Source: Theobroma cacao
Lineage: Eukaryota; Streptophyta; Magnoliopsida; Malvales; Malvaceae
Direction: 5' to 3'
NCBI RefSeq assembly: GCF_000208745.1
Contig: NC_030859.1
Span: 16,452,143 to 16,516,142 of the forward strand
Length of the DNA stretch: 64,000 nt
In this document: positions 50,501 through 62,880 of the stretch, one piece after another
How positions within the stretch are numbered: the first letter of the stretch is position 1
How the letters are laid out: each line of letters begins with the position of its first letter
Notes under the pieces: generated by a model
The model's input: the letters and a program-made list of their open reading frames with translations, nothing else
The model's database searches: none
Told to the model about the DNA's origin: nothing
Made by a program: the position numbers and the translations under genes

Positions 50501-53500
50501 AGCACACAGAGCTTCCAAAGAAATTACAGAGGCATCCTGTCGAACATCCTTATAGCATAAATGACAACCCATTAAAGCAGATACTACTTGCATTTCCCAT
50601 CCCCCAAAAAGCAGCCAACTTCATCCTTCAAAGGTTATGATACGAATCATAACAAATATTGGTACCAATAAGCATATGTAAAGGGGATTATCATGTCACT
50701 TTGTAAAAGAGAGAGAGAGTACTTGCAAAAGAGGTTCCATTGAAGACTTGAATTTCACAGGGCTATCCTCCATGAATATCAACCAACCAATGGTGTAATA
50801 GAAAGTTGTCCTGCTACGGGAGCATCTATATTCTTCTAGGAAAGGAAAATGCTCTCTCTGAAATAAAGTTTCAAGAAATAATTTCATCATCAAGAATTCA
50901 TGTAAAACAAACAAATTAAAGCAATTAGACAAAAAAGAAATATGTTGTGAGTGGAATTACAGTATGATTTGCAATTATAAATTTAACAGTCTCCAGCTTC
51001 AGAAGCAACTTTCCAGTCATGTATCTGCCGAAATTATTCATTGGTCAAACAAGCAAATTACTGTATTGGGAAGTGCACGACTTTTATCAGACCAAACAAC
51101 AAACAGCTTTAATTCTATTAGACAAAAACTGAGAAAAGCTTACCCAGATGCCAGCTCCAAGAATAAACTTAGAGTATGATCAATGACTTCCTCACTCTGA
51201 AATAAACAACAATTAAGCTAATGTATCGACCATCGGCATGATAATACCAAGACGTAGCAAGAACAAAACACTCACCTCTGTGTAGCACTTTAGATTTGTA
51301 GCTATCTTCCCAACAATCACATTTAACAGTAATAGGTGATCATGGAGTCCAAGCAGCTCAGATAAACGAGCATATAACTGCTGTAACAGAAAGTGAAAGG
51401 CTCAACTAACATACAAACCACTAGATTTTACAAAAAATAAAAAAGAACTTTTTTTACCTTAGATGAATGCATTGCTTGATCACCGACATAAGACTTGCGA
51501 AAATGCTGAAAGAAGGTAAGAATTGCTCGATCAAGTCTTTGTTTACTTAACTCACCATACCTCTGCCAAATGCCAAATTCATGGAATCAATGACACAAAA
51601 TTGTAAAATTCAAGAAATATTGTTCGTGGATTAATAATAATGCTTCAATGCATAACAAGAGAAGGCCACAACATGTTCAGTACATGTAAAGGATCTACCC
51701 ATTAAAGTGGGTGATTGAGAACATGATTAATGGACTATCAAGAAAATAGATAAGCAGATGTTCAATAGTAGGTAATAGTCTTTCAAGTTTAGTATGGAAG
51801 GAATGAGGGTGCATTTGGTGCACAGGATAATGGAGGATGGATAAAATAAGGTAAGTGGATTTTATTAGATACTATCATTCCATCCAATATTTGGTGTGTG
51901 CAAACCTACCCTATACCTATCATCCTAGCCCATAGGATTAAAATAATCCTCCCCTTTTCCATTGGATTAAGTCATCAGATGTTCAGCCCTTCAACTTCCA
52001 GTATATAATTTTGAAATAATAAACTTCCAGCATATTAACTAAAGACAATGGTGACAAACAAAAAATTGCCATGTCAATGAAAACATTGACCCACAGGCAA
52101 CAATAACAATCATGCCACTTCCATTCATACAACAAATTAAGCTTAACCTCCTCAATGAACAGAACTTGCATATCAAAGCATGGAAGAAAATCAAACATTT
52201 TGATCCCAACAACATCAATAGAGCCTTACTATTAATCTAACCATTCACACAACAAAAGGCAACAATCTATAGATAATAAAATGGTTGCAACATCTTATCC
52301 TTCAAATTTCAAACAAATTATCCCCCTATTTTCTAGAATAAGATAATAATAGTAATATTTTTCTTTTGATGTTGCACCTAGGTCTTCCCACATTAAAACA
52401 TGCTAGAATTTAACACTATACTCCACAACAGTTGCAATTATAGATCCAAGAATACAAAAGCTATACGTATTGTTAAGCATCCACCATAAACCAATTAGCC
52501 ATAGGTGAAAAGGCATAACCTTAATAAGGCTGCAACAAATCATCAAATTAAACTGATGTGGGTAATAACACTTCTCACATGTAGGCCAAATACTAACAAC
52601 CGAAATAAATAAGCCTACCACATTGACAACTAACAACAAATAACAAAAAACAAACAGAGCAAATCAACTTGGGGTGCCATGCTAGGCATCCAATCTAAAA
52701 CCAATCAACAATAGGTGAAGAGGCTCAAGTTGAATATAAGGCCACAACAAACACTATTAACTGTGAGATAACACCACTTAACCCATTATTCTTGACAAAC
52801 ACTAAACATGCATCTTACACCACTCAAATACACCTTAAGCATTACCAGCCAAATTTCATTTCAGAACTTTGCCTAGACGTGCTTGATGCATTAGAGATCA
52901 AACATTACCCCTACCCATTCACAAAGACCATTTTCCACTCATCACCACCCCTTAGCATGGCTGGTAATGACTTTTTAGATCAGATTTAGAGAACACCACA
53001 GATTCAGTAACTAACTGAATATGTTTCCTAAACAAGGTCAGGAAACCAATATTTGATGGTAATTCTGTAAGTGGCAAGCCAACCTCACATCATCGATGAA
53101 CAATCCTGTATAGGAGCAAGGCTAGACAAGCACCAGGGATTATCATCTCATGAAATAGGCATCCTACAAGCTGGCATGTAAGCTAATGCAGCTCTAGAAC
53201 CAAATCACTTGCATGTTAGAAAATCATGGTTTGCAGTAAAACAGATGGCAAATCAGCGCTAACCAACTCTTGAGATTCTTCTAACAACTGCTAACCTTCA
53301 AGACCTTGTTATAGTAATTCACCAATCTGGTCATTCTACACAAAGTCATAAACTTGCTAACTATAAGATAAAAACCTTTACGTCAACTACTCTCAGCTTC
53401 AAACTCCTCCTCAGATAAAAACCATTTATATTGCTACAAAAAAAGGAATGAACAGCTTTATTTTAACAACTTTCTTTTGTAGGTTATCACCTCTAGAAAA

Positions 53501-56500
53501 TGCATAAGCATTAAGCTTAGTGTGAAGTTCCATGTCATGATTACATTACCAAGGTTTGCCCAAGAAAATATGAGCAGTATTCATGAGCACAAGATCACAG
53601 AAATCATTATCATCAATATTACCACTCAGTAAAAGTCTAGGATGCTCCTGAATCACAGAGTTAGCTTATTCTCTATGGGAAAAATTGGAAAAGCAAGTGT
53701 TGTGACGTGAAACTAGTCCATTTTATTTGTAAAAGGCTCACACCATTTAGAAACTCAAAAACAAAAGAGTATTATTAGCCCAATTTCGTTATAGGAAACA
53801 CAGCAGATTAAAAGAAGGTTTAAAAGAAACCCAAATAACCAACTAGACCATGAATTATTAGTTCAAGATTAAGTCCAAAACCCAGGAATCACGTTAAACC
53901 TTATTTCTTTTCCCCTCCCCCTTTAGAACACACAAGCACACCAGCTTCCTCTCATTGTCATCATCTTTGTGATGGCAGCAGGCTGCCAAGATGAAACCAC
54001 TTTGATCATGCCACTTCATCTTTCTTCCTCCCTATTTTAGCTTCTTTGTTTTTTTTTTTTTGTTTCCTTCTCTCTCATTGACATACTTAAACCTTTTCTA
54101 TCCTTACCCACCATGGCACCAACAATCTAGAAATCCTGTCTGCTGCCAACAATGTTGTTGGCATGCCATGAACACATGCCTTGGGCTTTCCACTGTGTCA
54201 AAATAGATCCCAAACCCTTGTCTCAACAAAGGTAATCAACTTTTGACAAGTCCAAGCAACATAGTTATACAATCATAAGGGGAGAAAAATAGAACTTCAA
54301 CGTCCAAATCATACAACTTAATTTATATATTTAATTAAAAATAAATATTATCTAAACTGAGTTACCACTCCTGGTATACCTGACTGTGTAATCCACTATC
54401 AGTGACATTTATTAACTGCAGAACGCGAGCTGAGAGTTCTGCATCAAGCACTTCTTGTGACTCCATACTGCATGAAAGAAATGTAGCAGAGATCGATAAC
54501 TCTGAAGGATGCCAGCCAAGTAAAACTAAAAATACCATCCCAAAAGTTCGAACAATATGACTAAAATGTCCACACAATTTCATATTAACAATCAAGTGAC
54601 CAAAATTTTCAAGAAAGATCAATTAAATCGTTCAGTTAGTTAATGTTAAATATGCCATATTAACAACCTGATATGTTCATATTTGACTTAGTTTGCAATT
54701 TTTTTCCCTTTTTTTAATTCTTCTTTCTCCTTTTTCAGTTTTCTTCTTTCTCCTTTTTCAGTTTTCTTCTATCTACACTAACTACCACAATTTTCTCTCT
54801 TCATTCTGATTTCCCCTTAAATCCTTTCTTCTTTTATACCTCTCTAAAATCACTCTCATTGCAATGTCCTCAAACCATACACCCTCTATCTATTATTTTT
54901 TCCTTTGCATACTCTTCAAACCTAGTCCAGAAACCCCAATTCTCCAGCTCATAGAATCTCAGATGTCTGGACAGATCTCTCCCTTTAAAGCTCATTCCCA
55001 CAGGGAAACTTAATTATGTAATTACTTTTTGTATTTAATTGAATTTTTAAAATTATACCCAGAAATTTGCTGATTTAATGGAAAACAGAAGAAACGGAGG
55101 ACAATATAGAAAGATCTCCATAACTACAAGGACAAAGAGAAAACCCTCCAACTGTGTAACTACCAAAATCAATGTCCAGGATGCTAAAAAGTTGGTTCTA
55201 GTCATTCCAAATCCCACCCTTAATTTCCTAGAGAGGCTATAAGTTAAAACAGTAATAAAAGCAAGATCTCCTGATATGTTCTAACAATAGAGTTCTTCTC
55301 TGATAAACAGGTTTGAGGGAATTGACTTCAAAATCTTTTTTCATTCATTTCACTTGTGAAACGACCACCAGGAATCTCTCAAATTTCACTTGTGGATATT
55401 TAGGTGGATCAATTTTAAAAATGGGTTTTTTATTTATTGGGTCATCTCTCTTTTCTTTAACATGAGATATTTTTCATTTTCATTTCCTTCTGAAAGAAAG
55501 CAAAGATAGGTGTTGTTGTATTTTGTGGTTGTCTTTCAGTGAGCTAAACACAATTGCTATTCAGCTTTCATTAAAATTCAAACTACACCAATATTTCAGT
55601 TATTATTAGTTAACTTTTCAATTTTTTTCATTTTAATCAAATTTTCACATTAGAATGTCAAATAAGCTGAAATGTGGCATTCATGTTAACACGTGACACT
55701 GATGTGGCAACTAATTTGATAAATTTAATGCCCACTCTAAAAGAATGTGATCATTATTTCTTGAAAGCAGTCACATGACTGCTACAATTAGAATGTTTGG
55801 GACATTTTGGTTATTGGGTCAGACTTAAAGGAATAATGTAATTTTACAGTTAACAAAACTAAAATAAAAAGTAAATAATTTCTTACCTACAACCAGTACA
55901 TTGTTTTATCTTAAGAATGGCAGCAATAATATGAACAATCCAAGTGAGTTTAGCTTCAATAACAGAGAGTTCATTTTTATCACAGGTCTGCAATCTTGCT
56001 CTTTCCTGCAAAAGTGAATTAAAAGTATTGAATAGAGTAGAACCATCAAGTGAAAATATCTGTCAATATGCCAACTCCAAAACGAGGCCTCACCGATAAA
56101 TTACCATACCGTGTATGACTGCAGAATAGGCTCCATCATGTTTATTATATACAAGCCACTGCTTTCATACTGCAACTCAAGTATATAAAGAAATCAAGAA
56201 GCCAATAAAATAGTATAATAAAACACAATTCAAAAGAAGATTAGGAATTAAAAGTATCAGATCCTCTGCTCATTCTACATATCACAGTTGATCAGCATAA
56301 GTTTTGTAAGATGTAATAAATGCCCTTTGACTTTTTTTTTCCTTGCAATGAAATTCTGAAACTTTTTCCCAGCTACTAAAGCTTAAAGGTTTTTAAATAC
56401 TTAAAAGAAAACTCATAAATTCTAAATATGGCATTCATTTGGAGACTTCCAACAAGGAAAGACATGCAAATCTGAGATAAGGGAGCTAAAGAAATGCTTA

Positions 56501-59500
56501 AAAAATCCAGACCATCTTCAAACAAATGAAAGTAACGAGAAGAAATAGCTATTAAACCTGGAATCTGCAAAGGTAAGGAAAGCAATCCAGCTGATCCTGA
56601 AGCAGTTCAACATTATCCAATGGATTCTCAGAAAGATCATCGGGGAATCCAGCCTACAGAACACACAGAAAAGGGAAAATAATATTCAAATTATATCAAT
56701 TAATCCCAAAGGCTAAGCAAGAGGCAAGATACCTGCACGGAGTTGAATCTTGATGTGAGAAAACTCTCGGTGATCTTAGGAACAAATTCATCCAGCAAAC
56801 TTGGAGCATCACCCTTCAGATATGGAACAGATGACACCAATCTGGACCATAGCCCTAATAGGTAGTATACACTGCTACTGGCCCACTAGTACAAAAGTAT
56901 AAACTTAATAAGCTTCTGTTGCAGAAGGTATTATGGATCAAAAGTAAATGGTTCAAGGTTCTCAAACAAATGGTTCACAAGTAATGGCTCAAGGTCCTAG
57001 AAAAATAGTTTACAGGTTGTTGGAGGCCTCATTAAGCCACATAAGAACATAAATTATTTTCCTAAATACTTGAAGTAATAAACATCAATCAACCTGCCAG
57101 GATTGCAAAGACTTCAAAGTGAACTCAGCAACCAATCGTATCCAATCACTATAGCCCTCCACATTCACTAGCTCTGACAACTGTGACACAATTTTACAAA
57201 TTTCGTGAACATGAGCATTAATTCTTGTTATTGCAAAGTAACAAATCAAATTCATTTACGAGTGTCATTAAGTAACAAAAACACATGATCCGCCAGCATT
57301 GCAACTAAGATGATAAAATCAGCTAGCAATTTAATGGTTCAGAATCAGAAACAGAAAAATAAAGCCAAAAATTAACAAATAAATCACACAATATGGCAAA
57401 CTCCTGCTTATATCAAAATCATCACACATAAAAACAGGGACAGTTGAATTGTATCAAGACTGTTTACAAAATTTTCTGCAACTGCATGGCACATAGCAAC
57501 CCCTGTGTGCCTTAGAGCCAAAAAATATGAATGAAGGCTACCACACAGAGGCATATATGGACTTGAGTAGAATCACACAAGAACATAAATCAAACCAAAG
57601 GAGATCAGATGAATTGGTTAGAGATGATTAATCAAAGCCACTTTAGCATTCGGTTCCAAAACTTTTATTAGCCATTTAGCTTCTACATCTCAACAAAATA
57701 TAAAATTAAATTTTAAACCAGTGCTAACAACAAATGGCATAACAAATTCCAAAGTAAAATAAGAAGATTTTTATTGTCAACAACTTACCAAAAGATTATC
57801 ACGTTCGGTTAGTTAGCTTCAAGGCATTCAGCACTTAAACCTACTTCACCAGCCACACAAACTGAAAAATATACTCTGTTAACCATTCCATCGAGACTTT
57901 TCCAAAATGGGTAAGTGGATGTTTGGCCCGACTTATGGAAGAGCTTTTCTACTACAAAAGCAGAAGCAATCTGTCTGGCTCTCTAATTTTTAAATGTCTA
58001 ACTTATGCAGAAGTCCATTTTGGGCTTTTAGACAAAGCTATAAGTCAAAGCTGTTCCAAAATGTACTAATCTGTAGTAACAAATACTTAATCAGATTTTT
58101 TACATTATCACTTTAACCTTAATAATTTATAAAATTATAAGGAGAATTATATTATTCCACGCTCATCTGTTTCATGTGTTTCAATTTTTCCACTTGATTT
58201 CATTTTGTTTTAATCTGATTTTTTTTTTTTCTGTTGACTTGTGTTTGCTAGAGATTTTTTAGGAATAATTTGAGGAATAATTATTGTATTTTGTGTCTGA
58301 TTATTAGGGCCTAATATTGTGCTTTCTATATTAGTGATAACTTCCTATTTTAGGGCTGTTTTAGGGTTAACATGTATATATATAGGCTGCTGTGAAAAAT
58401 ATTTTTCATGACAGAATAAAAACTCTCTTGTTTTTTCCTCTCAACATGGTATCAAAGCTTCTATCGACTAAAGAAGCTATTTTTTTTATAGCTCGGCAAT
58501 AGGGGAATCTTGTGTGCTACCCTTGACAGCTGCCAGAAGCCTTGCTTGACTGGGTATTTTGCAAGTAGTTTGTGCATTTTTTACTGCAGTGTTTCAAAGC
58601 ATGGCTGATGGGAAGAAAACAGCTGCTTACAATAAGATTGGTTTGATCCGTGAGAATCCCTCATTACAAATCAGTCCCACAAAGCTAGATGGAACTAATT
58701 ATCTTGCGTGGTCAAGATTTTATCTATTGTTCATCCAAGCTAGAGGTCTGAAAGATATGTTACTGGGAATAAACAAAAACCAAAGGTCACCAGTCCCACC
58801 TACAACCGGTGGGAATCTGAAAACTCTCTTGTAATGTCATGGCTCATTAATTCCATGCAACCTCAAATTGCCCGAGGTTACCTGTTACTAAATACTGCAT
58901 CTAAAATTTGGAATGCAACATCTCAAACCTATTCTCAAGTGGGCAATGATGCATAGATTTATGAATTGCGGAATAAGGTGCATGAGACGAAACAAGGTGA
59001 GATGACTATTGCTCAATACTAAGCTGAATTGAGTGGTTTATGGCAGGAACTCAACTATTACCAAGATTTCCAAGCAGCATGTTCTGAAGATGCAGCCAAT
59101 TTTCAGAAATTAGTGAAAAAGGAACACATATATGATTTTCTTGCTGGTTTAAATATAGAATATGATCCAAGGTCAATCAGACAATGGCCATTTACACTAT
59201 GATTATTATGGGAAGACAAGGCATACTAAGGAGACTCGTTGGAAGCTGAATGGTCGACCAACTAGGAGTCGTGGAGATGGGCTCGTGAAGACCACAAGCT
59301 AACCTATCCGAAATAGTAGAAATACCTAGAGAGAACTAATACTGAGAGTCTTTCCAATGAAGAAGTACAAACCCTAAAGCGTCTTTTGTCTTAGCTTGCT
59401 TCTCAATAAACCACAGTTGCTTCCTCCAATTTTATCGAAACAGGTACTACTTTTCTTGCCAATCTTGATACTCATAATGATTCATGGATTATAGATTCTG

Positions 59501-62500
59501 GAGCAAACAAACATATGACAGGCTCTTCCAATAAATTTTCAACTTATTCTCTATGTTCAGACAATGATAAAGTCCGTATAGCGGATGGATCTTTAACCTC
59601 TATATCTAGAATAGGTTCAATCAAAGGTACTCCCGCCATTAATCTCTTTAGTCCTTCATGTTCGTAGTCTTCCTAGTAGCCTTTTATCTGTTAGTTCAAT
59701 TACAAAAGCACTTAATTGCAAAGTTGAATTCTTTCCACTTATTGTGTTTTCAAGACCCAAAAACAAGGAGAACGATTAGCTTTGGTAGACTACAAAATGG
59801 CTTGTATCTACTAGAAAAAGGTTGCAGTACCTCGATTCCTAGTATAACCCTAGCCCTATTAGGAGAATCTATGAATGTTAACCAAGAAACAATCCAGCGG
59901 CATAGACGATTAGGACACCACTCTTTTTCTAGTTTAGAAAGATTATATCCTAGTTTGTTTAAACAATGCAAGTTGGATTTGTTATTCTGTGATGCTTGTG
60001 AATTAGCTAAACACACCAGACATTCTTATACTTCAATTAATAATAAGAGTTTAGTTCCTTTTAAGACTATTCATTCTGATATGTAGGGACCTAGTCGAAC
60101 AGTTTCTCTATCCAATTACAGATGGTTTGTTACCTTTATCGATTGTTGTACTAGATTAACTTGGATTTATTTGATAAAAGCAAAGAATGAGATTTTTTCT
60201 TGTTTTCAACCATTTCACAAATTGATTTGTGCACAATTTGATGCCAAGGTTCAGATTCTGAGAACTGACAATGGTACAAAATACATGGATGGTATGTTTA
60301 GTGCATATCTATATTCCAATTGGGATATGGTACCAAACTAGCTGTGTGGACACTAGTGCACAAAATGGAGTGTCTGAAAGGAAGAACAGGCATCTATTAG
60401 AAGTGGCTCGATCTCTCATGTTTACTATGAATGTTCCAAAGGTTTATTGAGGCAATGCAGTACTTTCAGTCGCATACTTTATTAACAAAATGCCCCTAAA
60501 AACACTTAATTTTAGGAGTCCTTTAGAAGTTCTACAAGGTAGTAATGCATATATTGTTCCTTCAAAAATTTTCGGATGTGTTTTGTTCACAAGAGGAAAG
60601 TAGGTAAGTTAGAACCTACGGCCCTTAAATGTGTGTTTGCTGGCTACTCTGCAACTCAAAAGGGATATAAGTGTTATCATCCACCCTCAAGAAAGTACTT
60701 TGTAAGTATGGATGTTACCTTTAGGGAGTCTGAGCTTTATTTTTATACACCTCAATCACCTCTTCAAGGGGAGAATAAGGAGGAAGAGGTAGACGTGATA
60801 GCACCTGCCCTTATACAGTTTTTTAGTCAAAATCCTAGTTATGACAAGGAACAACCTAAAACTAGGCGATTGGATAGGCCGGATTTGAAAACCTATACAC
60901 AACACGAAAAGACAAATAAAGCCATCCAGTATGTAATACCTGATCAAGCGCCATCTCTGAGTTCAATCCCTAAAAATGTATGATGTGTCTCCTTTAACTT
61001 TGATTGCTGTAATTCTAATTCCATTACTAATGATCTTGATGTTCCTATTGCTATCAGAAAAGGAGTCAAAGCTTGTACTAACATCCTATTTCTAACTTTG
61101 TTTCCTATGATTCTTTGTCTCCTTCCTATAAAACCTTTGTATTGTTTGTTTCTTCCGTTTCTATTCCATAGGGTTGGCAAGAAGCATATCATGATCCGAA
61201 ATAGAAAGAGGCAATGGTTGAAGACATGAAGGCTTTGGCAAAAAATCAGACTTGGGAACTTGTTACTCCCCCATTGGGAAAGAAACCAATTGGATGCAAA
61301 TGGATGTTTACAATGAAACATATGACAGATGGTTTAGTCGAAAGGTACAAAGCTAGACTAGTGGCAAAGGGCTTCTCCCAGACCTATGAGGTGGACTATC
61401 AAGAGACTTTTGCTCCTGTTGCAAAAATGAATACTATCAAAATCATGTTATCATGTGCAGCTAACCTTGATTGGGACCTACAACAGTGATATCAAGAATG
61501 CCTTCCTACATGGAAACTTGGAGGAAGAGGTGTATATGGAAATTCCTCCAGGATTTGATGATGAGAAGACTAAAGGGAAGGTTTGTAGATTAAAGAAAGC
61601 ATTACATGGTTTGAAGTAGTCACCTAGGGCATGGCTCAATAGGTTCAGTAAGGCCATGATCTCATTTGCATATCATCAAAGCAATGCTGATATACCTTGT
61701 TTATTAAACACTGTAATGGTCAGATCACATATTGTTTATGTCAACGATATAGTTGTGACTGGGGATGATAAGAAAGAGATTGCCCAACTCATAAAACTTT
61801 TAGCTTAGGAGTTTGAGATAAAGGATTTGGGTATGTTGTGATATTTCCTTGGAATAAACGTTGCTGATCTGATCAAGGAATCTTTATTTCTCAAATGAAA
61901 TATATTTTGGATCTCCTTGAAGAAACCGATATGTTGGGATGTAAACCAGTAGATTTTCCTATTGAAGGCAATCACAAATTACAAGCAGAAGTGGGTGAGT
62001 CACTTGATTTAGGCCAATATCAGAGGTTGGTTGGGAGATTGATTTATCTCTCACACACCAGACCAGACATAGCTTATGTCGTAAGTTTGGTAAGTCAATA
62101 TATGCATGACCCTCGGGATTCTCATCTAGAGGCTGTTTTCCGCATTTTAAGATACCTGAAATCTGTACCTAGAAAAGGACTGCTCTTCTCTAAACATGGT
62201 CACCTAAAGATAGAAGCTTTTACAAATGCAGATTGGGCTGGATCTCCTGATGATAGGTCAACATCTGGTTATTGCACAGTTATAGGTGGAAATTTAGATA
62301 CTTAGAGGAGCAAAAAACAAAATGTGGTAGCTCGGTCAACTGCAGAAGCAGAATATAGAGCTATGGCACAGGGTGTTTGTGAATTACCATGGCTGCAGAA
62401 AGTAATGGAAGAATTCTGATTGTCAGAAGGGAAATGTCTATCCTTGTTCTATGATAACAAGGCTACTATTAGTATAGCTCACAATCCGGTTCAACATGAT

Positions 62501-62849
62501 CGAACAAAACATATAGAGATTGACCGGAATTTCATAAAAGAAAAAATAACAGATGGTGTTTGGTGGAGAATTTTTAGGAATAATTTGAAAAATAATTATT
62601 GTATTTTGTGTCTGACTATTAGAGCCTAATATTGTGCTTTCTATATTTATGATAACTTCCTATTTTAGGGCTGNTTCAAAAAAATACCTCATTAGTGAGG
62701 TGTCAGGATTTGGTGGCCTGATAGTGTATAGAAGCTGTACACTGTTAGTGCATCAAATATTTTCCTTATACATATGCATATGTATATACATATGCATATG
62801 TATATATGCATATGTATATATATATGCATATGTATATATAATATATATA

Positions 62850-62880
<31 letters not shown>

